Assembly (NCBI GenBank): GCA_010909165.1
Contig: MU008151.1
Coordinates: 496,001 to 560,000 of the forward strand
Direction of reading: 5' to 3'
DNA from: Anthoceros angustus
Lineage: Eukaryota; Streptophyta; Anthocerotopsida; Anthocerotales; Anthocerotaceae
DNA: 64,000 nucleotides
Of this stretch, positions 48,057-60,458 are shown piece by piece. Position 1 is the first letter of the stretch. Each line of letters opens with the position of its first letter. A model generated the notes under the pieces. It worked only from the letters and a program-made list of their open reading frames with translations. It made no database searches and had not been told where the DNA came from. The position numbers were made by a program, and so were the translations under genes.

Positions 48057-51000
48057 TCAAGACGCGAGGCCCAGTTGAGCAGATAGCTTGGCGCATATGT
48101 TCTTCAAATCCCTGACGTACTCCTCAGGCTGCACAGACTTGACGACGAGGTAGTGCCGCTTAGCATTGGGATGGGTGGATGTCTGCCTTGACAAGCGGAG
48201 CTCGCACAAGAGGTCCCAAGGTCGGTTGTGGCAGGCTTGTAGGACCAGAGCTTTGAGGATGGCCTGTTCATGATGGCTGGTGACTGGCTGCCTCCCTGCT
48301 CCAGTTATGGTAAGACAGGTGCCTCCTGCATCCACTTCCCACCCATCGCTGTGAATGATGATGTGGCCGTGCTTTTGGACTATCCAAGCTGTTTCCAGGG
48401 GGATGGAAGGTGGTGTTCTGGAGAAGGATGGGTCCTGTCCTGGGAAGGTGGAGTAGAAGGTGCCATTAGGTTGGAGGTGATGTCCACCGACTCCTGGGAG
48501 GCCTAGCAGACTGGCTGCTGCATGTCCTGTGGCCCAGCAGACGATGTTCCTGCTCCCGTCGTCGATGGTGAAGCAGCCTGAGATGGGTGCAATGGAGGAG
48601 CCAAGGGTGTTGGGCTTCAGGTCCCTCCACAAGCATGCGCCGCCGCCTTGCCACTGGAATACTAGTTTCCGGACACGGACTACCCTGCCTCGGATTTCAC
48701 ACTTGGGAGGAGGATGTTTACCTGGGTAGCATGGTTGTAGGAGTCTGAGACCTGGGATTGCTTCTTCGGCAAACAGGCTGGAAACTGGGACTTCAGGAAT
48801 GTTGTGCACGGCCAGGACAGTGGCTGATGTACACCTGTAGCAACCGGTGGAGTCTGATGATGCATGTCGCAAAACACGGTGGCAGGTAAGAGTTGCTTCT
48901 TCCCCAAGTCCGGCAGGAAGGCTGGTTCGTGTGACACTGAAAAGAACCTTCGCCGTTTCTGGCCCCTCCAGGTCCTGGACAACAATTTCCACCCATTCGC
49001 TTCGCCATGGAGTGGGCCACGAGCTAGCTTCCTCCTTCGGACATTGCAGCAAGCTAATTTTCTTTACCCTGCCTGTAAATGATACCAGGTTGCCCGACAA
49101 CACGTTCGTTGAAGGAGTGCTAAGAGAACCAACTAGTCCCCTGGGGTACATCTGTGTCTCGTGATCATCGGATGGCTGATGAAGGGCATCCTTAAGGGTT
49201 AACACTCCAAGGACCATTCGATCTGCGACGAGCTTCTTGAAACTGTCGACACCTTCTGCAGGAAGGTTCAATATGACATCGGCTTCTCCTGAAGATGGCA
49301 CAGCCGACAATCCATTGCAGCAGAGGGTGGACGGAGCATGATCTGCTGGCTTCTGAGGTGGCATAGTCACACAGCTTGTGCTTGGAACACCCTGCAAGGT
49401 GGCAACTTGCAAGCTCCATACATGCATCCCAACACCAATGTCAGCTTTCCTCCCGTTCGTCTGTGATCTCTGTGCATGATGGGTCTCTAGCAGGTAGCAT
49501 TCTCCAACCCGCAGGGCCGTGTGATATTCCATAGCTTCCAAGCTGAACTCCAAGAGAATCTTGCTCTTTCTCCTTCCTTCTACGCTGTCACTTATCCTCA
49601 GCATCCCAGACTTACTGGCATGGACATCACAGCCTTCTTGGGCATTTCGATAGTAGTTAGACAATCCCAAACTCCTCTGATGTGAGACGGGGGGAAAACA
49701 GACCGAACACCCAAAGCTTTCAGAACCACGTCTTTCTCCAGTGCCATCTGGCAACATTGTGCTTGAGGTGATGCCGGTAATCTGAAAAGGATTGTCTCCT
49801 TTGCCTAAGAGCACAACAAAGCAGGGAAGAAAAAGGGCCTCTGCCATATACCGAGCTTGGCCGATCCCCTTCCATGTCACTGGGTGCTTGTAGGTGACCA
49901 TCAGGACGCTGAAGGTGCAGCGACCCTCTGTGCAGATAAGTTGCTCCAACACTTGCAGAGTATCCTCTTTTCGAGGACTTGGAGGCCACGGCAATTGCCT
50001 GATCCAAGTTGCTTCCACCAGATGAAAATGCAAGAAGGTTGTCATGGAATCCTCTGTGGAAGATCTGCTGTACAGTTTCCGCTTTAAAATGTTTGTCCAC
50101 GACAAGGGCTGTCCGTCTTCATCACAACCATCAACTGCCTCTTTGGATTTGCTAGAATGGAAACCCTCTACAACCAACAGATAGTTGCGGACCTCGTACA
50201 ATTTGTGCAAGCTCACGACTGAAGAAAAATCTGGGACGACTGCATCAATTGCCCCCGTCGCATCAACCAGCTGTAGCTTCCCTGTAAGTCTAGATACTTG
50301 CAAATATCCCAGAAATATGACACCGAGATCTGAGCCTGACAGTGTTCTGCGCAAGTACCTTCCATCCATGCCATCCGTCTGATTCTCGTTTTGGCCTAAC
50401 TTTGGGCTTACCATTCCGTTATGCCACAACACAGAGGTAGTGTCATGCCAGAAAATTCTCATTTGCTTGAGCACATTGGAAATTGGCGGAATCTGCAAGC
50501 CATGGTTGGTCGGGAACAACTCGCTCAAAGTGCAAGCCTCGTCATGATGCATGAACTCCTTCATATGATTCCGCTTCTTGACTGTCGGAGGGCAAATTGC
50601 ACCGAGAGACAAATACTCCTGGGTGAGGCCGAAACCCTTCTTCGTACCGAAAAGCTCCTCCCGGTTGTAGATGCCCTGAAATTTCGAGCAAAAACTTGCC
50701 ATCACGAGCAAGTACCAAAGTGTTGAGGCAAATGTAAGATGTTCCAGGCGCTTGCTAAGAGTGCTCTGAAAGGGCTCATGGACATGATGGAGGACGTTGA
50801 GAGCAGAGATGCTTTCCACTATAAGATGAGATCGTGAACAAGCACCCAGTAGAACAGACTCGGTGCAGTGATTGCTGATGACGAGTTTGTGTACATTGTA
50901 TGCACTAATGGTGGCTCCAGCTCGAAGGTTGCGCAGCCCAATGTTCCTATGGTGTGTCAGCAATAGCAACACACTCCCATCAATCTCTACCACGGAGCCC

Positions 51001-52133
51001 TGCTCAAACAGACCCGTGACAGTCCCTTTGTAGGATGTCACCGCACCATTACCTACTGCCACGAGCTCTTTAGGCCCCAGCTTCCAGAAACTTCCTTCCG
51101 GAAAACACACACTGCTGCTCCCCTCAACCCGCAGGACCTTTCTCCTCCTACCATCGTCATCATGCCCTACACCTTTCAATCTGCATTCAGCTTCAACAAT
51201 GGTTGAAGGCAGAATCATAGAGGTCCTAGTTGCAACGTAAAAACTGTACATGACTCCATCAGCCTTGAGACTCTTCCTACGGAGTCCAGTTATACCAACG
51301 CATTGGCCCAATGATACCGACAAAACTGGCCGCCAACAAGAGACAGCCTCAGAAAAATACACATGCCACAAATTGCTCTTCTGCCCCTTGGACAGACCAT
51401 CATCAGATAGCACAGCCCCCGATCCTGTGCTCATCCCCGGACACCCACTACTACAAACCGGGCCGGCATCCCCCCTGTCCACCGTACGCCCTTCATCCTG
51501 TGCCCCACAACTCTCCTGCTCATCTAGGAGGCACTGACAGCGGGCCTCATGCCTGCAAGCTCCTAATTCCACCATAAACCCTAGCATCGACTGCTGGGAA
51601 TGCTTCCCCAACCTGTGCTGCCTCGATTGGCAAACAACAGGATCCGATTCTTCAGCCCTGTGCCCCTGGGGAAGGAAAAACGGAGGGCTGATGCACTGCA
51701 GAAATCCCTGAATCTCCAGCCGTTTCCCCTTCCCAGACTTCCCCAGGGGACTCTCCAGCACATGATCCCTGGCATCGGCAGAGCCGGGATCGACACAAAG
51801 AGAAGGAAAACTCTCCCTGGCATAGCTGAAACACGGCCTTCCCACAAGCTCCAGGCTCAGAACCTCCAGCAATCCTCTGCTCTGCTCCAAAACCCCTCCC
51901 GCTGTGTACATCCAGGCCTTGATTCGCACCGTCTGGTTCAAGAGCCGGCAATCAAAGCGGGGAATGTGACAACAAACACTTCCAGAAGAATCCGACAGCG
52001 CCAGACATTCTTCCAAAATCCCGCTGCCCTTATGCCGATTGCAGAGCTGCAGCTTCCCGACAATCCAGCTCTCGGCCTCACCTGAAGAAGAACAGGGCGT
52101 GCTGCTCTCTTCCAGAACCGCCACGGTGACCAT
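48057..52133 (-). CDS. CTC1: CST complex subunit CTC1, intronless
   Basis: CTC1 with STN1 and TEN1 forms the CST complex, which caps telomeres and recruits DNA polymerase alpha for C-strand fill-in in the nucleus. One frame of 1358 residues starts at ATG 52133 (a longer reading would need a TTG start). Family-like patches: LSDSSGSVCCHIPRFDCRLL near the N-terminus; LGYLQVSRLTGKLQLVDATG and AIDAVVPDF in the centre (an OB-fold typical of plant CTC1); CEIRGRVVRVRKLVFQWQ and CFTIDDGSRNIVCWATGHAA toward the C-terminus. Length is close to flowering-plant CTC1 (about 1,270). Those genes have many introns, whereas this one has none. The start is 198 bp from the RPT3 start, in opposite orientation. Confidence 0.9.
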   Translation of the reverse strand: MVTVAVLEESSTPCSSSGEAESWIVGKLQLCNRHKGSGILEECLALSDSSGSVCCHIPRFDCRLLNQTVRIKAWMYTAGGVLEQSRGLLEVLSLELVGRPCFSYARESFPSLCVDPGSADARDHVLESPLGKSGKGKRLEIQGFLQCISPPFFLPQGHRAEESDPVVCQSRQHRLGKHSQQSMLGFMVELGACRHEARCQCLLDEQESCGAQDEGRTVDRGDAGPVCSSGCPGMSTGSGAVLSDDGLSKGQKSNLWHVYFSEAVSCWRPVLSVSLGQCVGITGLRRKSLKADGVMYSFYVATRTSMILPSTIVEAECRLKGVGHDDDGRRRKVLRVEGSSSVCFPEGSFWKLGPKELVAVGNGAVTSYKGTVTGLFEQGSVVEIDGSVLLLLTHHRNIGLRNLRAGATISAYNVHKLVISNHCTESVLLGACSRSHLIVESISALNVLHHVHEPFQSTLSKRLEHLTFASTLWYLLVMASFCSKFQGIYNREELFGTKKGFGLTQEYLSLGAICPPTVKKRNHMKEFMHHDEACTLSELFPTNHGLQIPPISNVLKQMRIFWHDTTSVLWHNGMVSPKLGQNENQTDGMDGRYLRRTLSGSDLGVIFLGYLQVSRLTGKLQLVDATGAIDAVVPDFSSVVSLHKLYEVRNYLLVVEGFHSSKSKEAVDGCDEDGQPLSWTNILKRKLYSRSSTEDSMTTFLHFHLVEATWIRQLPWPPSPRKEDTLQVLEQLICTEGRCTFSVLMVTYKHPVTWKGIGQARYMAEALFLPCFVVLLGKGDNPFQITGITSSTMLPDGTGERRGSESFGCSVCFPPVSHQRSLGLSNYYRNAQEGCDVHASKSGMLRISDSVEGRRKSKILLEFSLEAMEYHTALRVGECYLLETHHAQRSQTNGRKADIGVGMHVWSLQVATLQGVPSTSCVTMPPQKPADHAPSTLCCNGLSAVPSSGEADVILNLPAEGVDSFKKLVADRMVLGVLTLKDALHQPSDDHETQMYPRGLVGSLSTPSTNVLSGNLVSFTGRVKKISLLQCPKEEASSWPTPWRSEWVEIVVQDLEGPETAKVLFSVTRTSLPAGLGEEATLTCHRVLRHASSDSTGCYRCTSATVLAVHNIPEVPVSSLFAEEAIPGLRLLQPCYPGKHPPPKCEIRGRVVRVRKLVFQWQGGGACLWRDLKPNTLGSSIAPISGCFTIDDGSRNIVCWATGHAAASLLGLPGVGGHHLQPNGTFYSTFPGQDPSFSRTPPSIPLETAWIVQKHGHIIIHSDGWEVDAGGTCLTITGAGRQPVTSHHEQAILKALVLQACHNRPWDLLCELRLSRQTSTHPNAKRHYLVVKSVQPEEYVRDLKNICAKLSAQLGLAS

Positions 52134-52331
52134 GGCGGGCTTGGTGGACGCCACGCGCGATTCATGGATATGAAAAGGGGCTTTATGCGTTTCCTTCTTC
52201 TTTCTGTTTTCGTCATTCGTCGACAAGAGTCCGCCACAAGGAGCCCGGCTCTCAGACGCGACTCAGAAACGACTCAGACACGAGTCACGAGCGAACCAAA
52301 GAGCGAGGTGTTTGCTTGAAGGCGTTCGATC
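52134..52331. promoter_or_regulatory. Shared divergent promoter CTC1 / RPT3
   Basis: Only 198 bp separate the two start codons, so both 5' UTRs and both core promoters must lie here or overlap coding sequence. No clear TATA box is visible on either side. Direct repeats of 'gactcag' type (cagacgcgactcagaaacgactcagacacgagtcacgagcg, 52254-52293) stand in the middle and could be a factor-binding cluster. Confidence 0.6.
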
Positions 52332-54189
<1,858 letters not shown>

Positions 54190-56199
54190 GGGAAGTGTGA
54201 TGTAAACCGGGATGTAGGTTGTCAGATGTAAACTCAGCCTTTTTAATGCGTACACTGTTTTAGCTAGAAAGCCTTGGCCCCGAGGCAGCAACCCAGGTGA
54301 TGTAACTCGAGTTCCAGCGGACATAATCGCTACAAGCTTAGTCCTCACGGTGAGGGCTTAGTCGCCATCCCTCAACGCGAACGTCTCATAACTCGAAACT
54401 TCCATAAAGAAGCAGCCCATTAGGGTCTATTAGTAGTACTACAGTGGCATCTGCAAAATCCGCCACGCTGAATTTCAATCTAGGGAATGCAAGGGAGACC
54501 TACTTGGAATAAAATGTAGTACCTTCATAAGTATGTATGAAATATTGCAGTGCAAAGGGAGTCCATCGTGATATTCAATTTTGCTTCTTCGGCCCTCTCT
54601 AATTGGGGCTACATGGGGGTGGCTATAGAGGTCCCATTAAGAGAGGTCCCCATAAAACTTTTTTCAATTTAAAAAAAGAAAATATTTTTAAATCTCAAAA
54701 AATAAGAAAAATTCAAAGTTCACATAGATAGGTTTCAATAAACCAACCCTCCCTGATTGGGAATTTTTTAAATGGGATTGTTCCCTCTTTGGGACCTTGG
54801 ATCTCACGTCCTTCAATGTACAACGTGAAAAATGGGACTTTTTCTAAATGGATACATGGGACAAATTGAAAGATTAGGTTAAAACATTCAACAGTTGCAC
54901 CTCCTTAAATGTGAATATCAATTTTTATTAAATTAATAAAAATAATATAGAATAGGAATCGAATAGGTATCAAATAGGCATAGAAAATGACAGTGAACTC
55001 TGTCGATATAAGTACATGACGATCAAGAATAGGCTTATATATGTAGAATACTACACACCAAATATTGTACTATCATAAGTGCCATAATAGAGGGAAACAC
55101 CTTCATCTTAAGTAAAGGATACAATCTGCCTTGGATAAATGTATGATATGTGAGTCCACATACAATAAATATTAATCTGTTAACTATATTATTTTTTATT
55201 TATGATAATAATAAATATAAGTATATACTTAAGTAATTAATTCTATCAAAAATCTTATTATAATTTACATAAAATATATTAAATCATATATTATTTACTT
55301 TGCTTCAATTCTTCAATCGCTGAGATGTCAGGAGCTTCCTCAATAATCCCTACAATTTCTCTTCGGCAACAAAATTCTCCCTTTGCCGCACAATCCAGCT
55401 CTCGTCAGCCACATAAGCATAAGTGAATTTCACCATTATGTGTTTCATTGGAAAGAAACTTGACATAAACAACATCACATTAATTCATCAGAATCTGATT
55501 AGAATGTGATTTTGATCTACTTTACCTCAGAATGTGTGCGGTGTCGAGACTCGGGACTCGACCTGAGACTCGCTGGCTCGGATGAGCCCCGGGGAGCGGG
55601 ATGCTGATAAGCGTGAAGGGCTCGGGCAGCTATGTCTGGGAGAAAGCGCCATTCAGCCATTCACTGCATTGGCCCATTTTGGTGCACAACTGTGTGACAT
55701 GACAACAACGACGAGGCAGCAGAGGTGCAGCACGATTCTGACATGGAGGACGAAAACCACGACGACATCGTTGCCGCGGTTGCGCTCTGTTCAAGGATGT
55801 TGTCACGCTGCATCTCAAGGTGCCATCTCATCCACCAGACAGGTGCCAGAGACAGAATCAGTGACCTATGCAGCTGCTTGGCATCCAGCAAAGCTCCCAC
55901 ACTGGCCCATGCTTGAAGGATGCAAATGCGACTTCACGCGATTTTCATAACCCTAATTCCAGCTAGCCCTGCTCATGTAACAGGAAGTCCAGACCGACAG
56001 GAATGAATGCAATGGAACCTAATTCCACCACCAGCTTTCGGAAAGACTGCGAATCATAAAACTTCCGTGCTGATTGTCGCAGGTGAAATCTAAGCTCCAA
56101 TGACCGTGATCTCCAAAAATCTGTAGGTGTGAGACAGCAGCAAGTTGTCCGAAATGTATGCAACGTGATCATCTCTTTGCCGAAGTGAGATTGGACAAA
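54190..56199. other. AT-rich intergenic region
   Basis: 54.6-55.5 kb is very AT-rich with no domain. Frames at 55582-55950 (plus) and 55630-55900 (minus) match nothing known to me. Probably decayed repeats. Confidence 0.35.
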
Positions 56200-56545
56200 C
56201 GACTCCATCTTGCAGCTGTCCATGAAGCTGTTGACGGAGCCGGACGCAAACCATTCCATAAGACTCTCCTGACAGAACATCACCACCGTGTTTGAGGGTT
56301 GTATTCTGGACCAATAGAGTAAAGAGAATTCCGCTTCCCTTATCCAAACTGTATTCAAGTTCTGTCCCTTTGGCATGATCCGTGGAGTTGGCCTCCGATG
56401 CTTGAAGCTGCCTTCAAATCTTGAAACTGCAACGCAAGGACCAGCAATTAGCTCCTCGTCCTACAAAGGAGTTAGATGTACATTTGACCGACATGACAAC
56501 TCAAGTTGGGGAAACTCACCTCAGCCACATGCATTACATTCTCAA
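56200..56545 (-). pseudogene. Decayed fragment of translation initiation factor IF-2 (copy 1)
   Basis: Minus strand: after an acceptor-like 'gcag', one frame reads TDHAKGTELEYSLDKGSGIL, then TLLVQNTTLKHGGDVLSGES and YGMV. This is the post-G-domain beta-barrel of bacterial/plastid IF-2 (AKGTVIE..LDKG.GP.AT.LVQ.GTLK.GD..). Sequence after YGMV no longer fits. The block, including an intron-like part, is repeated at 59855-60165. Confidence 0.7.
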
Positions 56546-56818
56546 CAGGCACAAAAAGACAGCATGCAAAAACTTACAAATTCGTTCATCTTGCTAGGGC
56601 AAGCGGAGCCCCGATTCCTGATCTCTCTGAACCAGCCAGATCGCAAGCGAGTCCACAGGAAGCATACGCTGGCCGTGGAAGTTTCCCCCGCGCCGCTTGA
56701 TTCTGATTCTTTCAGGTATGATGAGAGGTGCAAGGATCGCTGTTAGCCATCCATGTCCATGTCTCAGTTTGGACAGGAATGGAGTTAAGCAAGCAGAGTC
56801 ACCCTGAAAGCAATATTC

Positions 56819-59723
56819 TCACGGTCGACCCTTACAACTGCAACAACCAGCTGCGAATCGATGCACACGGTACCCATCCCTTACAACGATGTCTCTCTGT
56901 TCAAGCCTTGACATGATCTCCGTGGAACTGTGGCAGTCACTGCACATGCGTAGATTCTTTGTTACTACCAGAGGTGTCCCACTCGGAGTGTTCAAGAGTC
57001 CAAAAGCCAGAGCTAGTTTCTCAGCATGCCCACAAAGCGCATCTTCCTTTTCCTTCTCACTCAGTGGCTTCAACACCAGTCTTGTGTGAGGTACATGGCC
57101 TCCCTCCTGCTTCAGACGTGCATTCGTGCTCTCCACCTTTAGCGCAATATCATGTCTCCTTTCTCCCACCGCAAATGTATGTACCTGCCTCTTCACCTCA
57201 ATGGTCGCCACTGCAGGTTTCTTGTTAGCTCCTGCTACCATTCTTTGCGTTTCAATCCTGTCTGCATCGCTCCACCTACCTGCATCTGCGTAGGCATTGG
57301 CCATGAGTACGTATGCGGAGGCCTGCTGAGGTCCAGCCTAACAATGCTTTCAAAGCACCACATCGCCCTCTTTATATCGCCGTGACTTTTGCAGGCATTC
57401 AGCAAAGACATCAAGCCCACAACATTACTTTGGCCCGCACATGATAGGAGCATATTCTCGGCCTCATCTAAATGGCCTGCACGCCCAAGAAGATCAATCA
57501 TGCAATTGTAATGCTCAGTTGTAGGTTTGATGCCATGCTGTTCAGCCATGGAATTAAAGTGCTTGCGACCCTCATGGACCAGTCCTCATGACTGCATGCT
57601 ACTAGAAGGCAAGTAAAAGTAGCATCATTAGGCTGAACACCGGCAACTAACATCTCCTCAAAACAAGCTAGTGCCTTGTGACCTTCATCACAAGTACCAT
57701 ACCCAGATATCAGGGCATTCCATGTCACCACATCCTTTGTGTTCATGCTGTCAAAAACCTGGCGTGCATCTTCCAGTTCACCACATTTTGCATACATGTC
57801 TACCAGGCAGGTGCCCACCACTATGTTATCCAGCAGTCCTCTTTCGACAATCTGTGAGTGCAGCTGCCTGCCCTTCTGTAAGGCACCAGTGCTTGCACAG
57901 GCCTTCAGAAGGCAAGCAAAAGTAACATGGTCAGCCAAAATGAGGCCCTCCTGCTCCATTTGTCCATACAACAAGCGCCTCTGGCCGAGTCCTTGCTGTG
58001 CATACCCAGCAATCAGGGCGGTCCATGTCACCACATCCTTTGCGGCCAAGCTGTCAAAAACCTGGCGTGCATCTTTCAGTTCACCACATTTTGTATACAT
58101 GTCCACCAGGCAGTTGCCCACCACTATGTCATCCAGCAGTCCTCTTCCGACAATCTGTGAGTGCAGCTGCCTGCCCTTCTGTAACGCACCAATGTTTCCA
58201 CAGGCCTTCAGAAGGCAAGAAAAAGTAACATGGTCAGCCAAAATGAGGCCCGCCTCCTCCATTTGTTCATACACACCAAGCGCCTCTTGGCTGAGTCCTT
58301 GCTGTGCATACCCAGCAATCAGGGCATTCCAAGTCACGACATCCTTTGTGTTCATGCTGTCAAAAACCTGGCGTGCATCTTCCAGTTCACCACATTTCAC
58401 ATACATGTCCACCAGGCAGGTGCCCACCACTATGTTATCCAACAGTCCTCTTTCAACAATCTGTGAGTGCAGCTGCCTGCCCTTCTGTAAGGCACCAGTG
58501 CTTGCACAGGCCTTGAGAAGGCAAGCAAAAGTAACATAGTTGGCCAAAATCAGCCCCTCCTGCTCCATTTGTGCATACACAACAAGAGCCTCATGTCCAA
58601 GGCCTTGCTGAGAATACCCAGCGATCAGCACCGTCCATGTCACCACATCCTTGGCGGCCATGCTGTCAAAAACCTCGTGTGCATCTTTCAGTTCGCCACA
58701 TTTTGCATACATGTCCACCAGGCAGCTGCCAACGAACAAGTTAGTAGGAATACCACTCTGCACCACATCATAGTGCACTCTCCTGCCAGATTCCAAGTCG
58801 GCGGCTAGTGCACAAGCTCTAAGCGCAGCAGCAAAGACATGCGCATCCGCCTTCACTCCTGACCTACGCATGTCATGGTACAGTTGTACGGCCTCCTTAG
58901 GTTTCCCATGCTTAGCATATGCAGAGATTATGGAAAACCACATGAAGGCATTTGGTTTGCCCACCGTGGTGAACACATCCATGGCCTCCTGCAGACTACC
59001 TCCACATGCATACATGCGCAAGATATGGTTCCCCAAGTATGCATCGGACTCGTACCCGAGTTTGACAGTGAGGTCATGAACTCGTCGCCCCACAACCAAA
59101 TCCTTCTTAGCTGTACACAGTTTCAGCACAGTGCAAAACAGAGACTGAGAAATTGCAGAGTCTGTCTGCGCCAGAGATTCCAGGGCTCCAACGGCCTCAG
59201 AAAGCTTCCCCCGCTCACACAACGTCCTCACGGTTACAGCCGTAACGACGCCCATGTCCGAACCTCCACGCCTGCCAGGTTCAGGCCTATCCGAAGAGCT
59301 GGACTCGGAAGGAGAGGCACCAATACCCATCTGCATATCCAAGGAAACGAGCTGCTCATCAACCCAAGCTGGCTTAAACATGTTGTCTAACCACAGCACC
59401 TCGCCAGACCCCTTACGACGGAAGTCAGGCGAACGGGAGCTCTTCTTCTCTCGTCTATTGTCCCACCACATGGCAGGGTCCAGAAAAAATTGCTGCCACA
59501 ACTGTTCCTGCTCTTGGCGACGACCATCCTTGGAAAACCCATTTCGAGCCGCACATTCTGTCGGAAGTGGAAGTGCTTGGGTCCTTACACTGCTGCACCT
59601 GGAGCCTTCGTTTGCCAGGGCTTGACTCCCTGAGATCAGGTGAGCAGGAGCTCCTCCTAGAATCCCTGTACGCACATCAATTTGCTGGGTCCAAAACGGA
59701 TCGGGCTGCCATATTGTCGTCAT
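56819..59723 (-). CDS. PPR protein with KP/GRP-type DYW domain (candidate U-to-C editing factor), two frameshifts
   Basis: Intronless. Frame 1 (59723-57498) holds the N-terminus and PLS repeats, including near-identical 101-residue triplets (MYAKCGEL, KDVVTW, GYAQQGL). Frame 2 (about 57585-57330) holds the last repeat and E motif (EHYNCMIDLLGRAGHLDEA). Frame 3 (about 57330-56819) holds E+ (VHTFAVGE) and a complete DYW-like deaminase: GHAEKLALAFG (zinc His and catalytic Glu), CSDCH, and the end CSCKGRP. The PG box reads KKPAVATIEV, and the protein ends GRP where standard proteins end DYW. Both are marks of the DYW:KP group associated with U-to-C RNA editing in hornworts, lycophytes and ferns. 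Each frameshift is explained by one missing base in a short G or C run, so the gene is either recently broken or mis-sequenced. Confidence 0.88.
57325..57335 (-). other. Frameshift site 2 in the PPR-DYW gene
   Basis: Minus strand reads GCTGGACCTCAGCAGGCC. One more C (GACCCTCAGCAG) would give LDPQQASAYVLM and enter the third frame. Single-base loss in a C run. Confidence 0.7.
57584..57588 (-). other. Frameshift site 1 in the PPR-DYW gene
   Basis: Minus strand reads CATGAGGACTGG. One more G (GAGGGACTGG) would continue the normal reading SHEGLVHEGR into the second frame. Single-base loss in a G run. Confidence 0.75.
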
Positions 59724-59854
59724 CGTTCAGGGACCCTGTCGGAAGTGAATCTAACAACCGACTATGGCAGAATGGCAGGATTGTTACTGCCACCCCGTAA
59801 GTAACTCTTGCAGTGATCAGTAACACACACTCGTCAGTAAGTGTGCATGGGGTG

Positions 59855-60345
59855 ACTTTGCTTGACGGAGCATGAAGCAAACCATTCCATCAGAGAGAAC
59901 TCTCCTTAAAGGACAACACCAGCGTGCCATTCTGGACTGATGGAGTACAGATGACTCCGCTTGACTTATCCAAACTGGATTCAAATACAGCTCTTTGGCA
60001 TGATCCGTGGGGTTGGCCTTCAAATCTTGCAACTGCTTTCAGATTTTGAAACTGCAATGTCAGGATCAGCTACCTATTGGCTCCTCCCCCTACAAAAGCA
60101 TTAAATGCACATTTGACCAGCATGACAACTCATGTTGCTGAAACTCACCTGAGCTACAAGCTTTACACTGTCCAGCGATGAATCGATTTTCTCTCAAGAG
60201 AGGGAGAACGCTGTGGAGATCAGCAGCACTGCTTCTAACAGAGAGCTCCTGCTTTACACGCTCAGAATTCGCCCCATCCTTGTCAATCTGCCGGTCCAAA
60301 CTGGCAGCCGTGAGCAACTCAACTTCCGTCACGTCTAAAGAAGCT
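59855..60345 (-). pseudogene. Decayed fragment of translation initiation factor IF-2 (copy 2, longer)
   Basis: Minus strand: an upstream exon piece reads RQIDKDGANSERVKQELS (60.33-60.2 kb), matching the IF-2 G4 region (NKIDK.GAN.ERVKQEL) with the NK of the GTP-binding motif changed to RQ. A donor-like CAG|GTGAG, about 110 bp of intron-like sequence and an acceptor follow. Then QDLKANPTDHAKEL and VQNGTL continue IF-2, with frameshifts. An intron in place argues for a DNA-level duplication, not a retrocopy. Confidence 0.72.
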
Positions 60346-60458
60346 CCGAATCTTGCTACTTCGAACTGGTTGCACTGAAAGAAGAAGAAAAAAAAAACTG
60401 GATCTGTCCGCTATACACCTCCTCTCAAGCCGACCGAGGTCCTCAATGCGCTTTCGAC

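Noticed and set aside
52134-52226. 31-residue N-terminal extension of CTC1
   Set aside because: Depends on a TTG start and is lysine-rich low-complexity sequence in the divergent promoter; ATG 52133 is the first proper start.
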